Positions 1 through 10,936 of a stretch of 64,000 nt of DNA are shown piece after piece. Below the pieces are notes generated by a model. It did not search any database. It was given only the letters and a program-made list of their open reading frames with translations, and was not told the DNA's origin. Source of the stretch: Panulirus ornatus (taxonomy: Eukaryota; Arthropoda; Malacostraca; Decapoda; Palinuridae). The stretch covers positions 11,925,100 through 11,989,099 of the forward strand of contig NC_092250.1 of NCBI RefSeq assembly GCF_036320965.1, in the 5' to 3' direction. The position numbers were made by a program, and so were the translations under genes. Each line of letters begins with the position of its first letter. Positions within the stretch are counted from its first letter, which is position 1.

Positions 1-20
1 ATATATATATATATATATAT
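1..20. repeat. (TA)n microsatellite, cut by window edge
   Basis: Pure AT dinucleotide run at the window start, directly before a 5'-truncated LINE copy. It is probably the 3' end of a longer tract. Confidence 0.95.
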
Positions 21-913
21 AAGAATGCGAGGAAGGCAAGAACCTTATTTCGGGGAGCAAAGATGATTTTGTTTGAAAAAATAGTGGTTCCAGCAACGTT
101 ATATAGTTGCCATGCATGGGCTATAGATAGGGTTGTGCAGAAGGGGGTGGATGTGTTGGAAATAACATGTTTGAGGACAATTTGTGGTGTAAGGTGGTTT
201 GATAGAGTAAGTAATGACAGGGTAAGAGAGATGTGTGGTAATAAAAAGAGTGTGAATGAGAGAGCGGAAGAGGGGGTATTGAAATGATTTGGTCACATAG
301 AGAGATTGACAAAGAGGATATATGTGTCAGAGGTAGAGGGAACGAGAAGTGGGAGACCAAATTGGAGGTGGAAGGATGGAGTGAAAAAGATTTTGAGCAA
401 TCGGGGCCTGAACATGCAGGAGGGTGAAAGGTGTGCAAGGAATAGAGTGAATTGGAACGTTGTGGTATACCGGGGTCGACGTACTGTCGACGGATTGAAC
501 CAGGGCATGTGAAGCGTCTGGGGTAAACCATGGAAAGTTTTTTTGGGCCTGGATATGGAAAGGGAGCTGTGGTTTCGTTGCATTACGCATGACAGCTGGA
601 GACTGAGTGTGAACGAATGTGGCCTTTATTGTCTTTTCCTAGCGCTACTTCGCGCGCGTGTGGGGGGAGGGGAGTGCCATTTCATGTTGGGTAGCATCGG
701 GAATGGGTAAAGGATGTACGTATGAATATGTACATGTGTTTAAATGTATGTGTCTGTGTATGGATATGTAGGGATACGTGGAAAAATATATGCATGTGTT
801 TGGGTGTTTTTGTGTGTGTGGGCGTTTGTATATACATGTGTATGTGGGTGGGTTGGGCCATTCTTTCGTCTGTTTCCTTGCGCCAACTCGCTAACGCGGG
901 AGACAGCGACAAA

Positions 914-914
<1 letters not shown>
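21..914 (+). mobile_element. RTE-type LINE fragment A (C-terminal domain and 3' UTR)
   Basis: A 5'-truncated non-LTR retrotransposon. Positions 63-510 encode the domain downstream of the reverse transcriptase, recognisable by VVPATLYSCHAWAID, LRTICGVRWFDRVSNDRVRE and RPNWRWKDGVKKIL, which recur in the other copies. A stop and a short deletion near 287-306 remove residues around the GHMERMSEER segment, so the frame is broken. The 3' UTR runs from 511 and ends in the family tail (CGCCAACTCGCTAACGCGGG) before a (TA)n tract. RTE assignment rests on the endonuclease/RT organisation of the longer copies. Dead copy. Confidence 0.85.

Positions 915-960
<46 letters not shown>
915..960. repeat. (TA)n microsatellite at LINE A 3' end
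   Basis: Pure TA tract between the tail of LINE A and the truncated 5' end of LINE B. It fits the simple-repeat 3' tails known for RTE elements. Confidence 0.95.
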
Positions 961-966
<6 letters not shown>

Positions 967-2821
967 ACTGGTTGGTAAGGTTAATGTATGTATGATTCAT
1001 GGTGAGGTGCCTGAGGATTGGCGGAATGCTTGCATAGTGCCATTGTACAAAGGCAAAGAGGATAAGAATGAGTGCTCAAATTATAGAGGTATAAGTTTGT
1101 TGAGTATTCCTGGTAGATTATATGGGAGGGTATTGATTGAGAGGGTGAAGGCATGTACAGAGCATCAGATTGGGGAAGAGCAGTGTGGTTTCAGAAGTGG
1201 TAGAGGATGTGTGGATCAGGTGTTTGCTTTGAAGAATGTATGTGAGAAATACTTAGAAAAGCAAATGGATTTGTATGTAGCATTTATGGATCTGGAGATG
1301 GCATATGATAGAGTTGATAGAGATGCTCTGTGGAAGGTATTAAGAATATATGGTGTGGGAGGCAAGTTGTTAGAAGCAGTAAAAAGTTTTTATCGAGGAT
1401 GTAAGGCATGTGTACGTGTAGGAAGAGAGGAGAGTGATTGGTTCTCAGTGAATGTAGGTTTGCGGCAGGGCTGTGTGTGATGTCTCCATGGTTGTTTAAT
1501 TTGTTTATGGATGGGGTTGAGGGAAGTGAATGCAAGAGTTTTGGAAAGGGGCAAGTATGCAGTCTGTTATGGATGAGAGAGCTTGGGAAGTGAGTCAGTT
1601 GTTGTTCGCTGATGATACGGCGCTGGTGGCTGATTCATGTGAGAAACTGCAGAATCTGGTGAATGAGTTTGGTAAAGTGTGTGAAAGAAGAAAGTTGAGA
1701 GTAGATGTGAGTAAGAGCAAGGTTATTAGGTACAGTAGGATTGAGGGTCACGTCAATTGGGAGGTTAGTTTGAATGGAGAAAAACTGGAGGAAGTAAAGT
1801 GTTTTAGATATCTGGGAGTGGATCTGGCAGCGGATGGAACCATGGAAGCGGAAGTGAATCAGAGGGTGGGGGAGGGGGCGAAATTTTTGGGAGCCTTGAA
1901 GAATGTTTGGAAGTCGAGAACACTATCTCAAAAAGCAGAAATGGGTATGTTTGAAGAAATAGTGGTTCCAACAATGTTGTATGGTTGCGAGGCGTGGTCT
2001 ATGGATAGAGTTGTGCGCATGAGGATGGATATGCTGGAAATGAGATGTTTGAGGACAATATGTGGTGCGAGGTGGTTTGATAGAGTAAGTAATGTAAGGG
2101 TAAGAGAGATGTGTGGAAATAAAGAGTGCGGTTGAGAGAGCAGAAGAGGGTGCTTTGAAATGGTTTGGTCACATGGAGAGAATGAGTGAGGAAAGATTGA
2201 CCAAGAGGATATATGTGTCAGAGGTGGAGGGAACGAGGAGAAGTGGGAGAACAAATTGGAGGTGAAAAGATGTAGTGAAAAAGATTTTGAGTGATCGGGA
2301 CCTGAACATGCAGGAGGGTGAAAGGCATGCAAGGAATAGAGTGGATTGGAGCGATGTGGTATGCGGGGGTCGACTTACTGTCAATGGATTGAACCAGGGC
2401 ATGTGAAGCGTCTGGGGTAGACCATGGAAAGTTGTGTGGGGCCTGGATGTGGAAAGGGAGCTGTGGTTTCGGTGTATTATTACATGACAGCTAGAGACTG
2501 AGTGTGAACGAATGTGGCCTTTGTTGTCTTTTCCTAGCGCTACCTCGCGCACATGAGGGGGGAGGGGGTTGTTATTCTATGTGTGGCGAGGTGGCGATGG
2601 GAGTAAATAAAGGCAGACAGTATGAATTATGTACATGTGTATATATGTATATGTCTGTTTGTGTATATATACGTATACATTGAGATGTATAGGTATGTAT
2701 ATTTGCGTGTGTGGACGTGTATGTATATACATGTGTATGTGGGTGGGTTGGGCCATTCTTTCGTCTGTTTCCTTGCACTACCTCTCTGACGCGGGAGACT
2801 GCGACAAAGCAAAATAAATAG

Positions 2822-2825
<4 letters not shown>
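961..2825 (+). mobile_element. RTE-type LINE copy B (RT to 3' tail)
   Basis: A 5'-truncated copy starting inside the reverse transcriptase. In order: RT fingers (LYKGKEDKNECSNYRG near 1040-1090), motif A (FMDLEMAYD, about 1282-1308), motif B (GLRQGC, about 1459-1475), the FADD catalytic motif C at 1605-1616, motif E (KCFRYLGV), the C-terminal domain and the 3' UTR. The tail (CACTACCTCTCTGACGCGGG, then GCGACAAAGC) ends at about 2815. A 2-bp insertion at about 1475 brings a stop. A small indel follows in the VVREVN segment near 1515, and another after 2125. The copy is therefore a pseudogene, though the catalytic motifs stay readable. Confidence 0.9.
992..2404 (+). pseudogene. Reverse transcriptase plus C-terminal domain relic of LINE B
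   Basis: Open segments 992-1480 and 1530-2135, plus the stretch to about 2404, join across frameshifts into a LINE reverse transcriptase and its C-terminal domain. The two catalytic aspartates of FADD are intact at 1611-1616. The first ATG at 992 is an internal residue (the MTHGEVPEDWRNA segment of copy C, here MIHGEVPEDWRNA), not a true start, because the endonuclease half is absent. Such enzymes prime reverse transcription at the nicked target in the nucleus. This copy cannot, owing to the frameshifts. Confidence 0.85.

Positions 2826-2895
<70 letters not shown>
2826..2895. repeat. (TA)n microsatellite at LINE B 3' end
   Basis: TA tract directly after the LINE B tail. Confidence 0.95.
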
Positions 2896-3940
2896 ATTCT
2901 TCCCTTATCCCCACTCCACCTCGCTTTAGCTCGCGAGCCTCGGGGATAGACAGCTTATTCTTAAAAGAAAACTGCTTCCATGGCTCTTTCTGATCTTGTT
3001 TTTTAGCGAGTGATGATACGAAGGGGAGGATTCCAGTCTCCCCCACGCTCTTTCTCTTTTCATGTTAGACTTTTACGATACCGTGAACATAAGACGACAC
3101 ACTTCTTTGTGCCCTTTTCCCAGGTTTGTACAGGTTATCCTCGAGGCCTTGTTCTTGATATTTCATTTCACTAAAATATCTAGTCATAACACAAAGCGAT
3201 AACGTATATATTTTTTTCGCATCTCGCTTTACTAATCTCTTGTGTGTGTAGCTTTCACTACACCGTATTATGAGCACCGTTTATTAGCACGTAGCACATC
3301 CGAGTGATATTTCCCGTTTCAGTCCAAGTATTGGCTAACATAACGCTCGCCACAGTATCGTAGTTTCTTATCCCTCCCCGAGCTGTTTCAGTGTAAGCAG
3401 CAAGGTTGTAAAAAACTTAATCACTGATATACCCCTACACGAAGGAGTACAGAATCCTATTATCGGGAGACCCTTGAGGTCAAAGGAATGGCTCATCACT
3501 TCCAGTCTATCTAACAGAAAATTCTTCGTAAGGGAAACCTGACACAAACAGATTCCAAGGTGGAGTGTTAGATATAAAAACTGTAATTAGTATTCTATTT
3601 TTTTTCTCGAGACTTCTGACGCCATGTCTCTGTTTCCAGATACCTAGTTCGTTCATTTTACTGTGAGTGAGTAATTAAGGATTCCAACTTAGGGACACCA
3701 TAAATCCTTAGCATAAGTGTACGTTGATCCCAGTCCCTTATGCGGGTAAAGATCTCTAAAGCTGAGCAGTGTAAGGAAGAAAACAAACGACTTAACATCG
3801 TTAAGCACGACTTGGTTACATTTACCTCACTAGGGTGGGTTGATTGAGGAAGGCGTGAGGAAAAGTGACCTAAGTTGAAAGGAACGTTGAAGCAGATGTG
3901 AGAGAAGTAGAGAACTGCATTGCTAAGTTGTCGGATGTGT
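2896..3940. other. Unique sequence, nothing recognised
   Basis: About 1 kb of mixed-composition DNA with only short open frames and no repeat family I recognise. The edge at 2896 is where the LINE-associated (TA)n ends. Confidence 0.5.
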
Positions 3941-4055
3941 AGATTTGTTTATAGTGTCAAGAAAGGAAATTGTTGATGAAGAGGAGGAAGAACGTAGAAG
4001 ACGGAATTCGAACTCGAAGGGTTTTCTCTCTCTCCCTCAACCGTTTTCGGTTGGG

Positions 4056-4059
<4 letters not shown>

Positions 4060-4127
<68 letters not shown>
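4060..4127. repeat. (GA)n microsatellite
   Basis: Pure AG tract of about 66 bp. Open frames across it translate only as RERERE or SLSLSL and are not genes. Confidence 0.95.
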
Positions 4128-4128
<1 letters not shown>

Positions 4129-4185
4129 ATCAACCATTGTGGAGACAGACGGGTCAAGATGGAAAATCATAGGCCAAAGTGAGGG

Positions 4186-4320
4186 AGGAAAACCAAGGGG
4201 AGAGAAGGATCTAACACATGTTTTTGTAACACCTTGTAAAAAGCTTTTGATACGTCAAGAAATGCAACGTACGACTCCCTAAGGCTTCTTAGGGAGATGA
4301 CTCCGAGGTTCCAGGGACAT
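4186..4320 (+). repeat. Diverged outer copy of the 53-bp repeat and its flank
   Basis: Starts with ACCAAGG at 4192 like the units that follow. It continues through CGTCAAGAAATGCAAC and GGGAGATGACTCC, which recur downstream of the array at about 4755-4795. It looks like the ancestral longer unit from which the 53-bp core expanded. Confidence 0.6.
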
Positions 4321-4370
4321 ACAGGTGAAAGAGGAAGCTAGAAATGGAGAGATTACAGTAAGGGTGGAAA

Positions 4371-4740
4371 ACCAAGGCAGGGAGAGCTCTGTTCAGCAGA
4401 CCCTTTTGTAACGCCCTGTCAAAACCAAGGGAGGGGAAAGCTCTGTTCAGCAGACCCTTTAGTGACACCCTGTCAGAACCAAGGGAGGGAAAGCTCTGTT
4501 CAGCAGACCCTTTAGTAACACCCTTTCAAAACCAAGGGAAGGAAAGCTCTGTTCAGCAGACCCTTTTGTAACGTCCTGTCAAAACCAAGGGAAGGAAAGC
4601 TCTGTTCAGCAGACCCTTTTGTAACGCCCTGTCAAAACCAAGGGAGGGAAAGCTCTGTTCAGCAGACCCTTTTGTGACAAACTGTCAAAACCAAGGGAAG
4701 GAAAGCTCTGTTCAGCAGACCCTTTTGTGACACAGTCAAA
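4371..4740 (+). repeat. 53-bp tandem repeat, 7 units
   Basis: Units begin with ACCAAGG at 4371, 4424, 4478, 4531, 4584, 4637 and 4690, so spacing is 53 bp with one 54. Each contains GCTCTGTTCAGCAGACCC. Unit-to-unit differences are few. No consistent reading frame exists because 53 is not a multiple of 3. Confidence 0.95.
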
Positions 4741-5143
4741 AGTTTTCCATTCGTCAAGGAATATAACATCAAGATCTCTCAGAGAGATGACTCCAGTTCA
4801 AGACTCTCAAGGAAAATGGCACGAAAACTGGGAGACAGCAAGGCGATAGGCGGAAATATTGTAACATATTTCTTTGAAGTAGATTGAACCTATGTATTAT
4901 TTTAAAGTGAGGGAGTTTTTGTTTAAAAACTGAAATGGAAAAGATGAGCAAGTCTCTCCCTTCCAGAACACATGAATGATGCTCTTTTGGTCCCTATCTA
5001 TTTCTCCTGTTAGGAAAGTGCTATAAGAATGAGAAGAGATCCTAGGGAAGTGCATAGGATCAACAAGAGTTGGGACAGCAGATGAGGGAGTGTTAATGTC
5101 GTCCATGTTATGAGCACAGGAAGCAGGGTACCCAGAAGGTGTC

Positions 5144-5148
<5 letters not shown>
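4741..5148. other. Flank of 53-bp array, then unique sequence
   Basis: 4741-4795 resembles 4240-4305 (CGTCAAGGAATATAAC, then GAGATGACTCC). The rest shows no recognisable gene or repeat. Confidence 0.45.

Positions 5149-5207
<59 letters not shown>
5149..5207. repeat. (GA)n microsatellite
   Basis: Pure AG tract of about 58 bp. Confidence 0.95.
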
Positions 5208-5211
<4 letters not shown>

Positions 5212-5976
5212 CTCCAGTGTCGCCGGAACGGTGAATCGATGGGCTGGTAGTACGACAGAAGCTGTTAAGGATGATATTTGGTAAAGGCGAAAAAAGGTTG
5301 ATTCGTGGAAGAAAAAGAAATGGGGTTGTCGCTCATTCATGAGATATAAGAACGCGTTGCCACATTAGTAACATATAGTTACTGATTTGTTAAATTGAAA
5401 GCTTGAATGTGAATCGGAGGGAGAAAAGGATTTTCAAAATCCAGTCCTTTTACCTGAATGGCCTCAGAACAAGAAAAGTTTTAAAGGAATACGTGAAAAA
5501 ACGCATCTGTTCCCGCAAAAAAACAAAAAAACTCGCCTCCGTTTTTGGTGAGGCAATAATTTCTGGATGGAGGGTAAAAAGAAATTTCGTAACCCATTCC
5601 TTTCAGGGCAAATAAACCGTCAGTACGGACGTGTATGGGAGACAGGCGGAGGAGGAGATATACGCAAGAGCTAGTCAGATGAACCAGTCCAGGAGACGAA
5701 GGATTACTGGTAAGATACAGAGCCACCAGTCCTTGGAGGTTCGTCGTAATGACCCAGAGAGTCTAGGCTGTTAAGAAGGGAAGACGTGAAGACTTCAACA
5801 CCCACTTGCCCCATATTATGTGTGGCGAAGGCTATAACCCCAATCCCTATGGCGTACCTTGTTCATTAATTCGTTATCTATCTTTGCATTTATCTGTGTT
5901 TTGTGCTTTTTTTTTCTCATTTACCTCCCTGTCTAGCTGCCTGTCTATGCAGATATCTAATTATATGTCTCTGTCC

Positions 5977-5980
<4 letters not shown>
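5208..5980. other. Unique sequence, nothing recognised
   Basis: No repeat family, RNA gene or convincing coding frame seen. Confidence 0.45.

Positions 5981-6044
<64 letters not shown>
5981..6044. repeat. (CT)n microsatellite
   Basis: Pure CT tract of about 64 bp. Confidence 0.95.
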
Positions 6045-6048
<4 letters not shown>

Positions 6049-7633
6049 TTCGATTGATCGCCCAAAGCTCCATATCCATTTGCATGTGGAGGATCAGGTC
6101 CAGAGAGCCATGCACTTCCTGTGGGGAACACTTGTGCAGAATTGGGGATTCCAACTTCAATCCTGTAGGTCAGGGATGCGCCGAGAGGGAATCGTCAGAG
6201 TTATTGTACCTTGCATAAAGAATACGTCGCTTTCCTGCAAATTTCATAGTCTCATTTTCATCTCGCTGTTCTAGTTGGTGTGTAGTTATAATTTGGCTTA
6301 TTTTGGTCTTGGAGTTTTCATCACTATGCCTTAGCTATATGTCCTTTCTTCAAGTGACGTGTGTCGAAAGTTTTGAAAGGGAGGCTATCTATAAAGTCTG
6401 TACCCTCCTGGTGTAAAAGGGAAATCATCCCCAGCCTGATTGGTAACTGGGTGATTGGTTGTTTGACTTTAAACGCCTATCAACTTCCAAGGTGGGTCGT
6501 TACCGAGACTTTGATCGTTAAGCTGCAAACACGAAGCGATGACTCCTTAACACCCTCTTCAAGTGTTCAGGATAAGTCTATGACTCTCTCTACTCGCATC
6601 TTCCTCATGATTCGCTTTTAAATCTATCCTGCGGTTGACAATGTGAGGAGGTGAGTAAAAGACGTTAATGAACAATTAATCAGAATATAGGGACATTGAG
6701 CTTCGTAATAAAGGAACAAAGAATCGGCACTGTACAGATTTTTTTTTTTTTTGGCAAACAAATGATGCTTTTTTGATGTTAATGTTCGAAGAATAAATGA
6801 AGCGGTTTTGTGAGGAGAGGGTGAAAGTTATGTACACAAAGCACAAAAATTTTATCTACACCAGTGAACGACATGTCTCAGAATGATCACTTGTTAACTT
6901 TGAGAGATGGGTATGGAGCACTCGCATGTTTTCGTCCTTTTGTCTTATTACGTAACTTTGAAAGTGTAAAGATCGTTTTTGTGTTGTGTGTACATTCCCC
7001 GTCCCGAACTGTGATTCGGCTTAGAACTAAGGATTATGGATCATTCCCCTTTTAGATATTTATATGTAAGATTTGCTCTCAAGCATCACTAAAAAAAAGA
7101 AGAAGAGAATCCTTTTGTAAAACTCAGAACGTTTTTTCTTTTTTCTAATCCATTTGAACTGCGAGTTAAATCTAGTCAAGGCCTTACTCATATGGGCGTA
7201 TCATTTGTCTCGCATCGAACTCTAACATGAACAATAATTCATCCGTTATTTCCTTAAGGTATTCATGGATGTATGTGTCAGGAAAAAGAAAAAACCTTGC
7301 CTATAATCCTCTAATTCCAGCAAGACCAAACACTGTCATAACACAGTAACGTTCACTTTGTCGAAATGCATTTCACTGGCAACCAGAGTTACGAAATAGT
7401 TCTCCGAAATTTGGCTGCAAAAGTGAGAAACTTCTATTGTCATTCAAAGTCTTTTATATCATTCTCGGTCAGAATTTTATTACAGGACCTGTCACACAAG
7501 TTCTGTAACCCCGGCTTTAGTTCGAGGGTACGATCGATGTCGCTTCGCTGTCCACTGACATAAAACAGCTGTCAGCAAATATGAGAAGGTCATCGGTGAT
7601 TCTCAAGCCTCCTAGAACGTTGAAGATATTATC
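6045..7633. other. Unique sequence, nothing recognised
   Basis: About 1.6 kb without a repeat family or a convincing gene. Open frames (for example 6361-6621 and 7366-7563) are short and have no recognisable domain. Confidence 0.45.
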
Positions 7634-7634
7634 A

Positions 7635-7720
<86 letters not shown>
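7634..7720. repeat. (TA)n microsatellite 5' of S1a
   Basis: TA tract with one TG interruption at about 7683, followed by a short ACAC run and then the head of an S1 element. Confidence 0.95.
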
Positions 7721-7729
<9 letters not shown>

Positions 7730-7730
7730 T

Positions 7731-7946
7731 ATCCCTGGGGATAGGAGACAGAGAATACTTCCCACGTATTCCTACGTGTCGAAGAAGGCGACTAGATGGA
7801 GAGGGAACGGGGGGCTGGAAATCCTCCCCTCTCGTTTTTAATTTCCAAAAGAGGAAACAGAGAAGGGGGCCAAGTGAGGATGTTCCCTCAAAGGCTCAGC
7901 CCTCTGTTCTTAACGCTACCTCGCTAACGCGGGAAATGGCTAATAT

Positions 7947-7948
<2 letters not shown>
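7731..7948 (+). mobile_element. S1 short retroelement, copy a (LINE-derived, non-autonomous)
   Basis: About 220 bp. The head ATCCCTGGGGATAGGAGA matches the 5' head of the LINE at 35411, and GAAGGCGACTA and CTGGAAATCCTCCC follow in the same order. It ends in CGCTACCTCGCTAACGCGGG, the LINE 3' tail motif, followed by (TA)n. It encodes no protein. The structure suggests mobilisation by the LINE machinery (inference). Confidence 0.8.

Positions 7949-7950
<2 letters not shown>

Positions 7951-8026
<76 letters not shown>
7951..8026. repeat. (TA)n microsatellite at S1a 3' end
   Basis: TA tract with one TC interruption, between the S1a tail and a Penelope-like end. Confidence 0.95.
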
Positions 8027-8030
<4 letters not shown>

Positions 8031-8035
8031 CTATA

Positions 8036-8105
8036 TATTTATTCCTATGTGTCCACGGGGAAAATGAAACACGATAAGTTCCCAAGTGCACTTTCGTGTA
8101 ATAAT

Positions 8106-8108
<3 letters not shown>
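8036..8108 (-). mobile_element. Penelope-like element 3' end, truncated
   Basis: On the minus strand it reads GATTATTACACGAAAGTGCA, then TTGGGAACTTATCGTG and TTTCCCCGTGGACACATAGG. The same series occurs at 24.9, 44.3 and 53.7 kb. The upstream half of the hammerhead-like core (CTGATGA) is replaced here by a CA run, while GAAA and the palindromic AGTGCACT are intact. Confidence 0.55.

Positions 8109-8163
<55 letters not shown>
8106..8163. repeat. (CA)n then (TA)n compound microsatellite
   Basis: CA from 8106 to 8122, then TA to 8163. It cuts the Penelope-like motif. Confidence 0.95.
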
Positions 8164-8164
<1 letters not shown>

Positions 8165-8214
8165 TTCGCCATTTCCTGCATAATGAAATAGCACCAAGAG
8201 CAGACGAGGAAATG

Positions 8215-9310
8215 TCCTCATTTGCTCACATTGGCTCTCAAGCTGTCATGTATAACGCACTGGAATCACAGCTCCCCATCCACAGCCAAGTCCTACAGAC
8301 CTTTCCATGGTTATCCACGACCACTTCACATGCCCTGGTTCAGTCCATTGACGGCACGTCACCTCCCGTATAACATGACACATATCCCGTGTATTTTTAG
8401 CCCCACCCCTTAAAACACCATTCACTCCATCATTCTATCAGTGCCCTTTCACTTGTTCCCTCCCCTTCTAATACGTGTACCTTTTTAGTTAACCTTTCCC
8501 CACACATCCACTCTTTATGTCTACACTATTTCAACTTATTTCCTTATGCTCTTGACTTCCCTCAGACATACTCTCCTTGCTACCACACCTCTTATTTGTT
8601 CTCCTCACACTACATAGGGCCTCAAGCGTGTCATGGCCAGCACACGCACCCTATTTCGTACTCAATGACTAGGCCCCAAGTCTTGTACCTAGACAACACC
8701 ATTAAGACTACTACACCATCAAACATATCCAACTTTGCCCTCACAGACTGTGACCTCTCTCACCATATACTTAACAAATCATCCAGCACCATAGCCCCTT
8801 CACTCAGCTTACTGTTTTCACTCCAGTTCTCGTGGTTCCGTCCGCTGCCATGTCACTTCCCAGGTATCTGAAACACTCCCACACTCACCAGGTTCTTTTC
8901 ATACAACCTCTCTCTCTTTCTCTCCATGCAACCTCTCTCTCAGCCCTGCTGGATTCTATAACCTTAATTTCGTTTGACTCATGACTCTCTCCTTTCACAC
9001 ACTATTTCACACTCAGACACTAGCTTCTGCAGTCTTTCATCCGAGTCTGCCACCAGAAAAATGTCATCAGCAAAGAGCAATTGGCTTACTCCCCAGACAC
9101 TTCCCTCCTCCTCCTCCTCCATAACAGACTGACAATGCTCACAAGAACCTCTCATTGACCTCCCTCACCACACCATCAGTACACAGATGAAAAGGCCATG
9201 ATGGCATCACACACCCTGGCTTCAGATCCACCTTCACCTGGAACCACTCGCCCTCCTTTCTTTATGTTCTCGTGTTTCTGTCACGTAGACCCAGCTTCGC
9301 TCAAGATACG
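8215..9310 (-). mobile_element. Old, diverged RTE-type LINE fragment M
   Basis: The minus strand carries the same order of features as the young copies at much lower similarity. From the 3' side: the CCATGG/CACATGCCCTGGTTCAG 3' region (8250-8350), the C-terminal domain, then the reverse transcriptase. Its FADD motif is at 9063-9074 and is followed by FLVADSDERLQKL. The motif B region (GCVMPSWPF) lies near 9190-9220. Stops and indels break every frame. It belongs to an older subfamily than copies A-H. Confidence 0.7.
9168..9234 (-). repeat. 67-bp perfect inverted repeat, left arm
   Basis: The exact reverse complement of 10299-10365, inside the motif B region of old LINE M. Confidence 0.95.
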
Positions 9311-9768
9311 GTACCCATGTGTTGTGCACATATATCCCTTGTAACCTTTCTGTACACGTTCACATCTAAAACAGGGTACTAAGCTGGTGTAAAGTGAAAC
9401 AGACAACATAAAGGGGTCCTTGTAAACAGTTAAAGTTTAATATACAGTACAGTTGGTCGTGTACACAGCAAGATAAACTCACAAATACTATATTACACCG
9501 TACATGTAAATTCAACTTAATTGGTAGGTTTGGCACACATTGTCACTGTTAATGATGCAACAAGCAACATTTCTCTGTTCTACTCGCATCATGGGAATTT
9601 CTCACCTGAAAAAGATAGGGGAGGATAATTTGTGAATGTAACAACCAAACAGAACACACATTCACGACACGCATCCATCGACAACACCTCTGTCTAGGCT
9701 GCGTTCAAGTCTTAGGACCACACGGCATAGACTAGGCCATACGCTAATACTTGCCGAGCTAAGTTATG
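9311..9768. other. No recognised feature
   Basis: Low-complexity-free sequence between LINE M and the GT/GA/TA tracts. No gene seen. Confidence 0.4.

Positions 9769-10241
<473 letters not shown>

Positions 10242-10297
<56 letters not shown>
10242..10297. repeat. (TA)n microsatellite at S1b 3' end
   Basis: TA tract ending exactly where the 67-bp inverted repeat begins. Confidence 0.95.
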
Positions 10298-10298
<1 letters not shown>

Positions 10299-10300
<2 letters not shown>

Positions 10301-10365
10301 GGTGGATCTGAAGCCAGGGTGTGTGATGCCATCATGGCCTTTTCATCTGTGTACTGATGGTGTGG
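10299..10365 (+). mobile_element. LINE M motif B fragment, 67-bp perfect inverted repeat right arm
   Basis: All 67 bases equal the reverse complement of 9168-9234. It encodes GCVMPSWPF, the motif B region of the old LINE. It is bounded sharply by (TA)n on the left and a tRNA-type SINE on the right, so it was copied or inverted after LINE M had decayed. Confidence 0.9.
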
Positions 10366-10475
10366 ATACAGTCCGATTGCCACGCCCAGGATAAAAGCCC
10401 ACTGAGATCCGACCCCGGGGTGGCCCGTGATGACTCATGGTCAGTAAGGCTAACCACTACACTATGTAAGTTGTG
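10366..10475 (-). mobile_element. tRNA-type SINE, family 2, copy 1
   Basis: On the minus strand, TAGTGTAGTGGTTAGCC fits a polymerase III A box. It is followed by ACTGACCATGAGTCATCACG and a decayed B box (GGGGTCGGATC). The same order occurs at 22185-22290. Not a tRNA gene: there is no acceptor-stem pairing. Confidence 0.65.
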
Positions 10476-10669
10476 TATGTGTAGAGTTTTCTGAGCGTCT
10501 TTACATGTCTATGATTACCCGTTTATACTGTACAGAGAGGGAAGCTTTAGGCTCGTGTGGTGCACCATTTCTCGAATCTTCACTATTATATAACTTTTTA
10601 AACTTGTGTGCTGTTTGTACTGGACACGTTCCCTTTCAATTTATTTCTTAACATGTTGTATGTGTGAGC

Positions 10670-10720
<51 letters not shown>
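10670..10720. repeat. (TA)n microsatellite
   Basis: TA tract followed by a short TG run. Confidence 0.95.
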
Positions 10721-10731
<11 letters not shown>

Positions 10732-10851
10732 CTGTGTAAATATGTGATCATGAGTCTAGAAATAAAAACTGTTTACGTGTGTAGCGACCACTGTGTCTGG
10801 TAAACATTATGTATTCATGTTGCTGGATCTTTATACATTCCTATCTGCAAA

Positions 10852-10852
<1 letters not shown>

Positions 10853-10932
<80 letters not shown>
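10853..10932. repeat. (TA)n microsatellite 5' of LINE C
   Basis: TA tract that ends at the truncated 5' edge of LINE C. Confidence 0.95.

Positions 10933-10936
<4 letters not shown>

Noticed and set aside
63..510. Independent small gene at the window start
   Set aside because: Both open segments are the C-terminal domain of a truncated LINE.
915..960. Frames encoding IYIYIY or YIYIYI at the TA tracts throughout the window
   Set aside because: Translation of (TA)n microsatellites. No coding meaning.
4060..4127. Frames encoding RERERE/SLSLSL, which look like RS-domain proteins
   Set aside because: They are translations of a pure (GA)n tract, with no flanking domain.
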